Source: Streptomyces sp. NRRL F-6492
Lineage (GTDB): Bacteria > Actinomycetota > Actinomycetes > Streptomycetales > Streptomycetaceae
DNA length: 64,000 nt
NCBI RefSeq assembly: GCF_001280125.1
Contig: NZ_LGEG01000182.1
Span: 1 to 64,000 of the forward strand
Direction: 5' to 3'
The position numbers and the translations under genes are program-made. Every line of letters starts with the position of its first letter. Within the stretch, counting starts at the first letter, position 1. The notes under the pieces are model-generated. The model ran no database searches, was not told the DNA's origin, and saw only the letters and a program-made list of their open reading frames with translations. This document shows positions 1 through 8,254 of the stretch, piece after piece.

Positions 1-822
1 GTGCCCCGCCTCGCCACCGGACCCGTCACCGCCCCAGCCGCCGCCCCCGCCACCGGACCCACCACCCCCGCCGTCGCGGTGACCCGGCGGCCCGCCGAGG
101 GGTCGCTGCACTCCTGGGACCTGTCCACCGGAGTCGACGGGCCCGGCACCCGCTTCGTCGCCTTCCTCTCCGGCTGCCCCCTCACCTGTCTCTACTGCCA
201 CAACCCCGACACCTGGCGGATGCGGGCCGGCCGGCGCACCTCCGCCGACGACGTGATCGCCGAGGCCGCCCGGTACGTCCGCTTCATCTCCGCCTCCGGC
301 GGCGGCGCCACCGTCTCCGGCGGCGAGCCCCTCCTCCAGCCGGTCTTCACGGGCGAACTCCTGCACCGCCTGAAGCACGAGCTCGGCCTCCCCACGGCCC
401 TCGACACCTCGGGCTTCCTCGGCACCCGCGCCACCGACGCCCTGCTGCGCGACACCGACCTGGTGCTCCTCGACATCAAGGCCTGGAACCCCGCCACGTA
501 CCGGAAGGTCACCGGACGCCCGCTGGGACCCACCCTGGACTTCGCCCGGCGCCTCGCCGACCTCGGCCGGGAGGTCCACGTCCGCTTCGTCCTCGTCCCG
601 GGCCTCACCGACGACCCCGCCGAGGTCGAGGGGATCGCCGCCTTCGCCGCGGGTCTCGGCAACGTCTCCCGCGTGGACGTCCTGCCCTTCCACAAGCTGG
701 GCGAAGTGAAGTGGCGGGCACTCGCCATGCCGTTCACCCTGCACGGCACGCCGTCCCCGACCTCCGGTCAGGTCGCCGGGGTCCGTGAGGTCTTCCGCTC
801 CCACGGTCTGAACGCCGTCTGA
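1..822 (+). CDS. Glycyl-radical-enzyme activating radical SAM protein (PflA-like)
   Basis: Radical SAM enzyme of the pyruvate formate-lyase-activase type, which uses SAM and a 4Fe-4S cluster to generate a radical on a partner protein. The cluster motif CxxxCxxC is at residues 59-66 (C59, C63, C66, followed by HNPDTW) and the SAM-binding SGGEP loop at 106-110. The 273 residues include a Pro/Ala-rich N-terminal stretch of about 30 residues. GTG is the first base of the window, so the true start could lie upstream. No glycyl radical enzyme is visible in the window; the next genes form a molybdopterin oxidoreductase operon, so the substrate is unknown. Confidence 0.85.
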   Translation: MPRLATGPVTAPAAAPATGPTTPAVAVTRRPAEGSLHSWDLSTGVDGPGTRFVAFLSGCPLTCLYCHNPDTWRMRAGRRTSADDVIAEAARYVRFISASGGGATVSGGEPLLQPVFTGELLHRLKHELGLPTALDTSGFLGTRATDALLRDTDLVLLDIKAWNPATYRKVTGRPLGPTLDFARRLADLGREVHVRFVLVPGLTDDPAEVEGIAAFAAGLGNVSRVDVLPFHKLGEVKWRALAMPFTLHGTPSPTSGQVAGVREVFRSHGLNAV

Positions 823-876
823 GCGACGCCCACACCACGCCGCCCCGCAAAAGGGGCGAAAGGGGCCATCCGGCCT

Positions 877-882
877 TAACGT
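877..882 (+). promoter_or_regulatory. Putative leaderless -10 box (TAACGT)
   Basis: TAACGT ends 6 nt before the GTG start of the cytochrome b-like gene at 889, so transcription would begin at or next to the start codon. This spacing recurs at ten other genes in the window. Inference from sequence only. Confidence 0.45.
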
Positions 883-888
883 GGCCGC

Positions 889-2028
889 GTGACCGAGCCA
901 CCGCAGACCGCCGAGCCGACCCCTCCGACGGGCGGGCCCGCCCCCGCCTCCGGCGCCACCGACGCGGCCGCGGCGGACCCCCCGACCCAGAGCCCCGGCG
1001 CCGTGCGGCGCCGTGCCTCCCTGGTCGGCGCGGTCGTCTCCGCCCTGCTGATCGTCGCGATCGTCCTCGGCAGCCGTCTGCTCCGCGACTTCGACTCGGC
1101 CCTCCTGCCCTACGCCGTCGCCACCGTCTTCCTCGCCTTCGGCGTCGCCTACCGCTACACCGTCTGGATCTCCGCCCCCGGCGCCCGCCGCCTCTTCCGC
1201 AAGGGCTGGGGCTCCTTCTTCTCCGTCGCGAACTTCCGCCGGGCACCCACCGCGCTGCCCCGGATGATCGCCACCTACCTCGGCTTCCAGAAGTTCCTCG
1301 GCGCCCGCTCCCACGCCCGCTGGGCCGCCCACCAGCTCATCTTCTGGGGCTGTCTGCTCGCCGCCGCGATCACCTTCCCACTCACCTGGGGCTGGTTCAC
1401 CTTCACCTCCTCCACCGGCGCCGGCCCCGGCTACGAGATGCGGATCTGGGGCTTCAAGGTCCTCGGCTTCGACTCGCTCGGCATCCTCGGCTGGCTCATG
1501 TTCCACGGCCTCGACATCGCCGCCGTCCTCGTCATCCCCGGCGCCGGCTACTTCCTCTGGCGCCGCATGAAGGACCGGGGCGCCATCACCGGCCAGCGCT
1601 TCGCCTACGACCTGGTCCCCCTGCTCGCCCTCATCGTCATCTCCGTGACCGGGCTGCTGCTGACCTTCTCGTCGATCTTCCTGCACGGCGGCGGCTACGA
1701 GTTCCTCGCCGTCCTCCACATGGTGTCCGTCGTCTTCACCCTGATCTACATCCCCTTCGGGAAGTTCTTCCACATCGTGCAGCGGCCCGCCGCCGTCGGC
1801 ATGCAGCTCTTCAAATACACCTCCCGCCGCAAGGACGAGGGGGGCGAGGTCTTCACCTGCCGCCGCTGCGGACAGGCCATCGACACCGCGCCGTACGTGG
1901 AGAACCTCCAGGGCACCATGCGCGACCTCGACCTCGGCTTCGAGGACTGGGCCGAGTACTGCCCCCGCTGCAAGCGCGTCCTGCGCGGCACCGCCTACCT
2001 CGACCACGTGAAGAAGGGCTTCAAGTGA
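889..2028 (+). CDS. Cytochrome b/NarI-like membrane subunit with C-terminal zinc-ribbon-like motif
   Basis: Integral membrane protein of 379 residues with a Pro/Ala-rich N-terminus and about five to six hydrophobic spans (roughly 44-63, 72-90, 148-168, 195-222, 241-265, 272-292). Several histidines sit in or near spans (H148, H206, H265, H277, H295), as in di-haem cytochrome b subunits of NarI/HdrE type. A cytoplasmic tail carries two CxxC pairs (324/327 and 358/361). It lies immediately upstream of the molybdopterin oxidoreductase (GTGA overlap), so it probably anchors that enzyme and passes electrons to or from quinone. Haem ligation is inferred, not shown. Some databases may label such proteins as transporters. 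Confidence 0.7.
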   Translation: MTEPPQTAEPTPPTGGPAPASGATDAAAADPPTQSPGAVRRRASLVGAVVSALLIVAIVLGSRLLRDFDSALLPYAVATVFLAFGVAYRYTVWISAPGARRLFRKGWGSFFSVANFRRAPTALPRMIATYLGFQKFLGARSHARWAAHQLIFWGCLLAAAITFPLTWGWFTFTSSTGAGPGYEMRIWGFKVLGFDSLGILGWLMFHGLDIAAVLVIPGAGYFLWRRMKDRGAITGQRFAYDLVPLLALIVISVTGLLLTFSSIFLHGGGYEFLAVLHMVSVVFTLIYIPFGKFFHIVQRPAAVGMQLFKYTSRRKDEGGEVFTCRRCGQAIDTAPYVENLQGTMRDLDLGFEDWAEYCPRCKRVLRGTAYLDHVKKGFK

Positions 2029-4361
2029 GCGCCACCGACCCCGCGGCCGCCCCCGGTGCCGTCCCCGGGCGGACCCTGCCGCTCGACCCCTCCCTCGCCC
2101 CGCCCGGCTCCCGCAACTTCCGCGACGCCGGAGGCATCCCCGCCGACCGCTGGCACGCCGACCAGAACGGGGAGACCCTCGTCCCCACCCACTGCTGCTT
2201 CTGCGGCGTCCAGTGCGGCATGTACCTGCGCGTCGACCGCCACGGCAAGGTCTTCGGCGTCGAACCCCGCAACCACGACATCAACCGGATGCGGCTCTGC
2301 CCCAAGGGCATCAACGCCTACCAGCAGGTCAACCACCCCGACCGGCTCACCGCCCCCCTCATGCGCCTGCGCCGCGACGAGGAGTTCCGCGAGGTCAGCT
2401 GGGAGGAGGCCCTCGACCACACCGTCGCCGAGATCCGCCGCATCCAGGCCGAGTACGGCGACGACGCCTTCGGCCTCCTCGGCGGCGCCAGCCTCTTCTC
2501 CGAGAAGACCTACCTCGTCGGCAAGTTCGCCCGGGTCGCCCTGAAGACCAAGCACGTCGACTACAACGGACGCCTCTGCATGGTCTCCGCCGCCGGCGCC
2601 AACAAGCTCGCCTTCGGCATCGACCGCGCCGGCAACCCCTTCTCCGACATCCTCCTCAGCGACTGCCTCCTCATCGCCGGATCCAACGTCGGCGAGTGCT
2701 TCCCCGTCATGACCCAGTACGTGTGGGGAGCCCGCGACCGGGGCGCCGCCCTGATCGTGATCGACCCCCGCGAGACCGCGATCGCCCGCACCGCCGACAT
2801 CCACGTCGCCCTCAAGCCCGGCACCGACTCCGCCTTCTTCAACGCCGTCCTGAACGTCGTCGTCGCCGAGGGCCTCACCGACGAGGCCTACCTCGCCGCC
2901 CACGCCACCGGCTGGGACGAGGTCAGGCGGACCGTCGCCGAGTACCCGCCGTCCCGCGCGGCGCGGATCTGCGGCGTCCCCGAGGAGCAGATCGTCCAGG
3001 TCGCCCGGGTGTTCGCCGGCGCCGACCGGGCCATGGCCTGGCACGCCCGGGGCATCGAGCACCACTCCCAGGGCGTCGAGAACTGCCTCACCGTCATCAA
3101 CCTCTGCGTCGCCACCGGCAACATCGGCAAACCCGGCGCCGGATACGGCACCATCACCGGCCAGGGCAACGGCCAGGGCGGCCGCGAACACGGCCAGAAG
3201 TCCGACCTCCTGCCCGGCGGCCGCTCCATCACCAACCCCGAGCACCGCCGCCAGATCTGCGAGATCTGGGGCATCGACGAGACCGAACTCCCCTCCGCCG
3301 GCACCTCCATGATGGAGATGGTCTGGCAGATGCAGCGCGAGGAGATCCGCGGCCTCATCGGCGTCTGCAACAACCCCTTCGTCTCCCTCCCGAACTACGC
3401 CACCGTCAAGAACGGCTACGACACCCTCCAGTTCCACGCCCAGTTCGACTTCTTCCTCTCCGAGACCGCCGCCAACGCCCACGTCGTCTTCCCCGTCACC
3501 GTCTGGGCCGAGGACGAGGGCGTCATGGCCAACGCCGAGGCCCGCGTCGTCAAGCACAACAAGGCCCAGGAGCCCCCCGCCGGCGTCCGCACCGACACCT
3601 GGGTCATGTGCGAGCTCGCCCGCCGGCTCGGCGCCGGCGACAAGTTCGACTTCCCCGACTCCCGCTCCGTCTTCGAGGAGCTCCGCGTCGCCTCCGCCGG
3701 GACCGTCAACGACTACTACGGCATCACCTACGAGCGGCTGGAGGAGACCGGCGGCATCGCCTGGCCCTGCCCCACCACCGACCACCCCGGCACCCCCCGG
3801 CTCTTCGAGGACGGCCGCTCCTACCACCCCGACGGGAAGATCCACCTCCAGGTCGTCGAGTGGCACCCGCCCATGGACCCGTACAGCGAGGAGTTCCCCC
3901 TCTCGCTCACCACCGGCCGCACCGTCGCCCACTTCCTCTCCGGCAACCAGACCCGCCGCCTCGCGGGCCTCGTCGAACAGACCCCCCGCCCCTGGGTCGA
4001 GGTCCACCCCTCCCACGGCTTCCGCAACGGCGACCCCGTCCGCGTCGTCACCCGCCGCGGCAGCGAGGTCTTCCCCGCCCTCGTCACCGACGCCATCCGC
4101 CCCGACACCGTCTTCGTGCCCTACCACTGGCCCGTCCCCACCGCGGCCAACGCCCTCACCATCGACGCCCTCGACCCCCGCTCCAAGATCCCCGAGTACA
4201 AGGTGTGCGCCGCCCGCGTCGAGGCCGCCGAACGCATCGACGAGGTCCCCGCCCCGCCCACGCCCCCCGGACAGCCGGCCTACCCCGAGGCCCAGGTCTC
4301 CCGCACCGACCCGCTGCCCCCCACCTCCCCCCAGGGCCGCGGCACCGCCGAGAGGAGCTGA
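2025..4361 (+). CDS. Molybdopterin oxidoreductase, catalytic subunit (formate dehydrogenase/nitrate reductase superfamily)
   Basis: Large Mo-bis-MGD enzyme of 778 residues. The N-terminal 4Fe-4S motif is C57-x2-C60-x3-C64-x27-C92, followed by the CPKG signature. C185, in NGRLCMVSAAG, is a candidate Mo ligand as in Cys-type formate dehydrogenases. A C-terminal dinucleotide-binding domain follows (TTGRTVAHF... region, about 620-740). No Tat motif is present, so it is probably cytoplasmic. The GTG start overlaps the preceding stop (GTGA). It is flanked by membrane, ferredoxin and Rieske partners. The substrate (formate, nitrate or other) cannot be decided from sequence. MoeA, MoaC and Mog for its cofactor are encoded about 12 kb downstream. 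Confidence 0.9.
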   Translation: MSATDPAAAPGAVPGRTLPLDPSLAPPGSRNFRDAGGIPADRWHADQNGETLVPTHCCFCGVQCGMYLRVDRHGKVFGVEPRNHDINRMRLCPKGINAYQQVNHPDRLTAPLMRLRRDEEFREVSWEEALDHTVAEIRRIQAEYGDDAFGLLGGASLFSEKTYLVGKFARVALKTKHVDYNGRLCMVSAAGANKLAFGIDRAGNPFSDILLSDCLLIAGSNVGECFPVMTQYVWGARDRGAALIVIDPRETAIARTADIHVALKPGTDSAFFNAVLNVVVAEGLTDEAYLAAHATGWDEVRRTVAEYPPSRAARICGVPEEQIVQVARVFAGADRAMAWHARGIEHHSQGVENCLTVINLCVATGNIGKPGAGYGTITGQGNGQGGREHGQKSDLLPGGRSITNPEHRRQICEIWGIDETELPSAGTSMMEMVWQMQREEIRGLIGVCNNPFVSLPNYATVKNGYDTLQFHAQFDFFLSETAANAHVVFPVTVWAEDEGVMANAEARVVKHNKAQEPPAGVRTDTWVMCELARRLGAGDKFDFPDSRSVFEELRVASAGTVNDYYGITYERLEETGGIAWPCPTTDHPGTPRLFEDGRSYHPDGKIHLQVVEWHPPMDPYSEEFPLSLTTGRTVAHFLSGNQTRRLAGLVEQTPRPWVEVHPSHGFRNGDPVRVVTRRGSEVFPALVTDAIRPDTVFVPYHWPVPTAANALTIDALDPRSKIPEYKVCAARVEAAERIDEVPAPPTPPGQPAYPEAQVSRTDPLPPTSPQGRGTAERS

Positions 4362-4368
4362 CCCGCAC

Positions 4369-4968
4369 ATGATGGGCCGCACGATCTTCATCGACCCCGG
4401 CCGCTGCATCGGCTGCCAGGCCTGCGTCTCCGCCTGCCGCGAATGCGACTCCCACCGCGGCAAGTCGATGATCCACCTCGACTACCCCGACGAGGGCCAC
4501 TCCGTCGCCTCCCTCCCCACCGTCTGCATGCACTGCGAGGACCCCGTCGCCCCCTGCGCCGAGGTCTGCCCCGCCGACGCGATCCTCGTCACCCCCGACG
4601 GCGTCGTGCAGCAGGCCGACACCACCCGCTGCATCGGCTGCGCCAACTGCGTCAACGCCTGCCCCTTCGGCGTGCCCAAGATCGACCTCCAGGCCAAGCT
4701 CCAGCTGAAGTGCAACCTCTGCTACGACCGCACCGCCTACGGCCTCGCCCCCATGTGCGCCACCGTCTGCCCCACCGGCGCCCTCTTCTACGGCACCGTC
4801 GAGGAGCTGCGGGCCGAACGCCCCGGCGTCCAGGTGGCCGACTCCTTCACCTTCGGCACCACCACCGTCTCCACCGGGGTCGCGATGGTCGTCCCCGCCG
4901 ACAAGGTCCAGTGGCCGGTGCCCGGCGGGCTCCCCGTCGTGGAGATCAACGGAAGGGACGTCCGTTGA
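4369..4968 (+). CDS. 4Fe-4S ferredoxin-type electron transfer subunit (NrfC/HybA-like)
   Basis: Iron-sulfur subunit of 199 residues with four Cys clusters: CIGCQACVSAC, CEDP...CAEVCP, CIGCANCVNACP and CNLCYD...CATVCP. This pattern binds four 4Fe-4S clusters and wires a molybdopterin subunit to a membrane partner. It follows the catalytic gene by 7 nt behind an AGAGGAG ribosome-binding site and begins with two ATG codons (4369 and 4372), either of which could be used. There is no Tat signal, in keeping with a cytoplasmic complex. Confidence 0.9.
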   Translation: MMGRTIFIDPGRCIGCQACVSACRECDSHRGKSMIHLDYPDEGHSVASLPTVCMHCEDPVAPCAEVCPADAILVTPDGVVQQADTTRCIGCANCVNACPFGVPKIDLQAKLQLKCNLCYDRTAYGLAPMCATVCPTGALFYGTVEELRAERPGVQVADSFTFGTTTVSTGVAMVVPADKVQWPVPGGLPVVEINGRDVR

Positions 4969-5741
4969 GCGTCACCGATCCCCAGCCCCCCGCGCCGGAC
5001 CCCCGCACCGACGCGGCCCAGGACGCGCTCCACGACCGGATCGCCGCCGACTCCCTCACCACCCGCCGCGACTACCTGCGGATCGTCGCCACCGTCTCCG
5101 GCGGCCTCGCCGTCGGCGGGATCGGCGTCGCCTCCGGCATCCTGCACCGGCACGGCGACGGCGAAGGCGCCCCCGAGCCGAAGCGGATCGCCGACCGGAT
5201 CCTGCCCGGCGACTCCCTCGCCTTCCGCTACCCCGGCGCCGACGACCGCGCGGTCGCCGTCCGCCTGGAGGACGGCACCCTCGCCGGCTACTCCGCCGTC
5301 TGCACCCACCTCGCCTGCGCCGTCCTCTGGCGCAGGGACCGGGGGAGCGAGGGCGAGCTGTACTGCCCCTGCCACGAGGGCGTCTTCAACGCGCGTACGG
5401 GAGAGGTCACCGCCGGCCCGCCGCCCCGGGGACTCCCGAAGGTGCTCCTGGTGGAGGAGGCCGACGGCAGCGTCTGGGCGGTCGGCACCGCCCGCTCGGG
5501 CGAGAGCGCCCGCGAGGGCCTCTGCCGCGAACTCGGCCCGGACCGCCCGGACCTCGCCGCCCGCCTGGGCTGCCCCGGAGCCTCCGCCGAAGGCGCGGGC
5601 GCGGGGACGGGATCGGGCGCGGGGACGGGATCGGGTACGGGTACGGGCGCGGGATCAGGTGCGGGTACGGGCGCGGGATCAGGTGCGGGCGCTGGCGCCG
5701 GCACGGGCGCGCGGGTGCCGGAGAGGAGCGAGCGGACATGA
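4965..5741 (+). CDS. Rieske 2Fe-2S protein with Gly/Ala/Thr/Ser-rich tail
   Basis: Rieske protein of 258 residues. Cluster motifs are CTHLAC and CPCHEGVF, giving the Cys-His pairs for a 2Fe-2S centre, followed by the Pro-loop GPPPRGLPKV. The N-terminus has an RRDYLR motif before a hydrophobic segment (about 45-63), so it may be a Tat-type signal anchor. The start is TTG overlapping the previous stop (TTGA), with GGAAGG 8 nt upstream; no ATG or GTG fits better. The last 50 residues are a low-complexity G/A/T/S repeat encoded by short tandem DNA repeats. It probably transfers electrons within the upstream redox complex. Confidence 0.85.
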   Translation: MSVTDPQPPAPDPRTDAAQDALHDRIAADSLTTRRDYLRIVATVSGGLAVGGIGVASGILHRHGDGEGAPEPKRIADRILPGDSLAFRYPGADDRAVAVRLEDGTLAGYSAVCTHLACAVLWRRDRGSEGELYCPCHEGVFNARTGEVTAGPPPRGLPKVLLVEEADGSVWAVGTARSGESAREGLCRELGPDRPDLAARLGCPGASAEGAGAGTGSGAGTGSGTGTGAGSGAGTGAGSGAGAGAGTGARVPERSERT

Positions 5742-6142
5742 GCGAGAGCGCCTTCCCCCGCGATCCGGAGGTCCCGGGACCGGCGGAGCCGCCCCGGCCC
5801 CCCGCCTACACCCCGGGCAGCGTCCAGCCGCGCCTGAACCGGCCCCTGCACGAGCGCTACCCGCAGATCCGGCCCACCAGCGGCTACGGCGACCCCCGGA
5901 TCCGGCACACCGGACCGGGGCCGGGAGCCGGCGCGGAGCAGGAGCCCGAGCGCTCCTCGAAGCTGAACGCCCGTCTCGCCCTGGCGCTCTCGGTCGTCGT
6001 CGGCCAACTCTGGGGCCTGACGATCGTGGTGAACGAGTGGATGTCGGGCGACACCGGCACCGCCTGGTGGGGTGCGGGCTTCCTCGTCCTGTCGTTCCTC
6101 GTGGTGCTCGGCCTCTGGCTGCTCGACCCGAAGGACCGCTGA
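5738..6142 (+). CDS. Small membrane protein of the redox operon, function unknown
   Basis: 134 residues starting at ATG overlapping the Rieske stop (ATGA), so translational coupling is likely. The first 80 residues are Pro-rich and polar; two hydrophobic helices follow (about 88-105 and 110-128), ending in a short charged tail. I recognise no family. Position makes it the probable last or next-to-last gene of the molybdopterin oxidoreductase operon, perhaps an assembly or anchoring factor. Confidence 0.75.
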   Translation: MSESAFPRDPEVPGPAEPPRPPAYTPGSVQPRLNRPLHERYPQIRPTSGYGDPRIRHTGPGPGAGAEQEPERSSKLNARLALALSVVVGQLWGLTIVVNEWMSGDTGTAWWGAGFLVLSFLVVLGLWLLDPKDR

Positions 6143-6220
6143 GGCCGGGCGGAGGACCGGGTGGAGGACCGGATGGGGCGGGGCCCCGGATCTGACGGGC
6201 GCGGAGCGGGGCGGCGGGCG

Positions 6221-6226
6221 TACCCT
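6221..6226 (+). promoter_or_regulatory. Putative leaderless -10 box (TACCCT)
   Basis: TACCCT lies 6 nt before the ATG at 6233. The spacer GAAAGG could instead serve as a ribosome-binding site, so leaderless use is less certain here than elsewhere. Confidence 0.35.
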
Positions 6227-6232
6227 GAAAGG

Positions 6233-6454
6233 ATGAGCACCGCCCCCGCCCACGGCCCGCGAGACACGGAGCGACCCGGCACGCCCGCCCGCCCCCAGGG
6301 CAGGCCCCGGCCGGCCATCGTCTTCGACGATCCGCTGGACCGCCAGTCCGCGGACGACACGGACCGCGGGTGGGGCGAGCGGCCTCCCAACGGCGGCGAC
6401 AGCGCCGCCGACCTCGCGCGCTTCCTCGACGAGAAGCCGCCGCACCACCTCTGA
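6233..6454 (+). CDS. Small hypothetical protein
   Basis: 73 residues, polar and Pro/Arg/Asp-rich, without membrane span or Cys motif. The C-terminus has a short acidic/amphipathic stretch (AADLARFLDEKPPHHL). ATG is chosen because GAAAGG directly precedes it and codon usage becomes typical from there. It is separated from the redox operon by about 90 nt and faces mscL. No family recognised. Confidence 0.55.
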   Translation: MSTAPAHGPRDTERPGTPARPQGRPRPAIVFDDPLDRQSADDTDRGWGERPPNGGDSAADLARFLDEKPPHHL

Positions 6455-6473
6455 ACCCGGCGCACGACGCCGG

Positions 6474-6998
6474 TCAGGAGGTGGGGTGTGTCCCCGTGCC
6501 GCCACCGGAGCCCGAGCCGGGACCCGTTCCCGCGCCCGTCCCCGTCGAGGGGCCGCGCTGGGCGACCAGGTGGTCGCGGATCTCCTTGAGCACCTCCAGC
6601 TCGCTGACCTCCAGGGTCTCCTGCACGCCCTCCTTCGCCCTGTCGTGCGCGGCGCGCTTCGCGAGGATCTTCGCCATCGGCAGGACCATCAGGAAGTAGA
6701 CGACGGCCGCGGTGATCAGGAAGCTCAACACCGCGCTGAGCACCAGGCCCCACTGGAGCTGGATGCCCTGCACCTCGCCGTCGACCACCTCGCAGGTGCC
6801 CTTGATGCAGGACGAGTAGCTCTCCAGGTCCTTCGTGCCGAAGGCGCCCACGATCGGGTTGATGATGCCCTTGACCACCGAGTTCACGATGTTCGTGAAC
6901 GCGGCGCCGATGACGACCGCCACCGCCAGATCGATCACGTTGCCGCGCATGAGGAAGGCCTTGAAGCCTCCCAGCACACTTTCCTTCTTCTCGGCCAC
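6474..6998 (-). CDS. mscL: Large-conductance mechanosensitive channel MscL
   Basis: Homopentameric stretch-activated channel that releases solutes on hypo-osmotic shock. The N-terminal segment FKAFLMRGNVIDLAVAVVIG is the conserved TM1 and pore helix; TM2 (VLSFLITAAVVYFLMVLP) and a charged C-terminal bundle follow. GTG at 6998 is preferred because GAAAGG lies just upstream and homologues begin at this point; an ATG 15 codons upstream is less likely. The C-terminus ends in a Gly/Thr/Ser-rich tail longer than in enteric MscL, which gives 174 residues overall. Confidence 0.95.
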   Translation of the reverse strand: MAEKKESVLGGFKAFLMRGNVIDLAVAVVIGAAFTNIVNSVVKGIINPIVGAFGTKDLESYSSCIKGTCEVVDGEVQGIQLQWGLVLSAVLSFLITAAVVYFLMVLPMAKILAKRAAHDRAKEGVQETLEVSELEVLKEIRDHLVAQRGPSTGTGAGTGPGSGSGGGTGTHPTS

Positions 6999-7115
6999 CG
7001 AAGTGCCTTTCGTCTCCGTCACTCGTGCTGCGTGCCGTGCCATTACGCCGTGCCCGGCGCGAGGGCGTCCAATCCGTACACACGGGACGGTTACTCGGCA
7101 GGCTGTCCGTGCGAA

Positions 7116-7667
7116 TCAGCACACCGTCACCGCCAGCCGGGACGTGACCCCGGCGCCCGCCAGCGTCGCCGCCGTCGCCCGGGGCACGGAGAGGACGACG
7201 AGCGCCCCTCCGTCCGGACCGTCCCCGTCCGCCCGCGGGACCTCGGCGACCCGGGCGCCCGACGCGACCACCCGGGCCCCGCCGTCCCCGCCGGGCGGCG
7301 CGTGGGGCGCGGCGATCACGTCGACCCGGTCCCCGGGCCGCAGCAGCCGTACGGTCGCGGCGTCGGCGATCCGTACCGGAGCGGACACCAGGGGAGCGGC
7401 CGGCACGGGGCGTGCGGGGGAGACGGCGGTGGCCCTCGTGCCCCCGGGGGACGGCCCGCCGCCCGGGACGGCCGCCGCCACGGCGAGCGCCGCCGCCATC
7501 AGCGCCAGGAGCACCACCGGCATCCGTCGCCCCCGGCGCAGCGCCCCGCGCAGTCGCGGCCGGGCGCCCCGTACCCGTACGGGCTCGAAGGGCGGCACCG
7601 CGCACGGCGCCGGCACGGAGACGGGGGAGGCGGGAAAGGGGAGGAGGGAGCTGTTCGTGGTCGTCAC
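7116..7667 (-). CDS. CpaB/RcpC-type SAF-domain protein
   Basis: 183 residues starting with GTG. A basic N-terminus precedes one signal-anchor helix (about 49-66); the secreted part has a SAF/CpaB-like fold (LRPGDRVDVIAAP, then a VVLSVPR segment). In Flp/Tad pilus systems CpaB proteins sit in the envelope and assist pilus assembly. No other tad genes are in the window, so this copy is orphaned here and its role is unproven. The start has no strong ribosome-binding site. Confidence 0.65.
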   Translation of the reverse strand: MTTTNSSLLPFPASPVSVPAPCAVPPFEPVRVRGARPRLRGALRRGRRMPVVLLALMAAALAVAAAVPGGGPSPGGTRATAVSPARPVPAAPLVSAPVRIADAATVRLLRPGDRVDVIAAPHAPPGGDGGARVVASGARVAEVPRADGDGPDGGALVVLSVPRATAATLAGAGVTSRLAVTVC

Positions 7668-7797
7668 GGGACACCGCCTGTCCGGAGTGGGAAGGAAGGA
7701 GGGGAAGCGGCTCCCACTCTCCCCGCCCCGCTCCCACCCCGCTCCGGCCTGGGGATCACCCGGCCCCTGTGGAAAACTCCCTCACTCCCCCGAGGGA

Positions 7798-7860
7798 ACT
7801 CCGGACCTGCCTGAGGCGACTCCGGACATACCTGAGGGGACTCCGGACACGCCTGAGGGC
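7798..7860. repeat. 21-bp tandem repeat, three copies
   Basis: Three imperfect 21-bp copies (consensus ACTCCGGACACGCCTGAGGG plus one base) lie beyond the 3' end of the FmdB-type gene. The third copy runs into the left arm of the adjacent perfect palindrome. Confidence 0.75.
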
Positions 7861-7887
7861 CCCGTCGCATGCGACGGGGCCCTCAGG
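7852..7887 (-). terminator. Perfect 36-bp palindromic hairpin, terminator of the FmdB-type gene
   Basis: The sequence is its own reverse complement over 36 bp, with 18-bp arms around GCATGC. It lies 12 nt beyond the stop of the zinc-ribbon gene. A G+C-rich hairpin at a 3' end is typical of Streptomyces terminators; there is no clear U-tract. Confidence 0.7.
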
Positions 7888-7898
7888 AGGAACAGAGA

Positions 7899-8243
7899 TC
7901 AGGCGGCCGAGCTTCCGGTGCTCGACGAGGACGCCGAGGAGGAGGAAGAGGACGACGACGCGGTCGAAGCGGCGGGCTTCGCGTCCGACGACGAGCCGGA
8001 CGAGCCCGAAGAGGCCGTCGTGGACGTCGAGGGCTTCGACGAGGCCGGCGAGCTGCTGGACGAGGAGCCGCGGCTGTCGTTCCGGTAGAAGCCGGATCCC
8101 TTGAAGACGATGCCGACGGCCGAGAACACCTTCTTCAGGCGGCCCTTGCAGCTGGGGCACTCGGTCAGCGCGTCATCGGTGAACTTCTGCACCGCCTCGA
8201 GGCCTTCGCCGCACTCGGTGCACTGGTACTGGTAGGTCGGCAC
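7899..8243 (-). CDS. FmdB-family zinc ribbon protein with Ser-rich tail
   Basis: 114 residues. Residues 1-50 form a zinc ribbon: YQYQCTECG and CPSCKG provide four Cys, followed by the FmdB-type VFSAVGIVFKGSGFYRND. The rest is a low-complexity Ser/Thr/Ala tail. GTG at 8243 is chosen because AGGAGG lies about 7 nt upstream. Immediately before it is a CIRCE-like inverted repeat overlapping the ribosome-binding region, which suggests heat-shock control by HrcA. The biochemical role of FmdB proteins is poorly defined. Confidence 0.85.
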   Translation of the reverse strand: MPTYQYQCTECGEGLEAVQKFTDDALTECPSCKGRLKKVFSAVGIVFKGSGFYRNDSRGSSSSSSPASSKPSTSTTASSGSSGSSSDAKPAASTASSSSSSSSASSSSTGSSAA

Positions 8244-8254
8244 TTGACTTCCTC

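Noticed and set aside
1995-4463. 822-codon minus-strand open frame opposite the molybdopterin oxidoreductase
   Set aside because: Antisense shadow with repetitive Gly/Asp/Val composition; the plus strand carries intact FeS and Mo-enzyme motifs.
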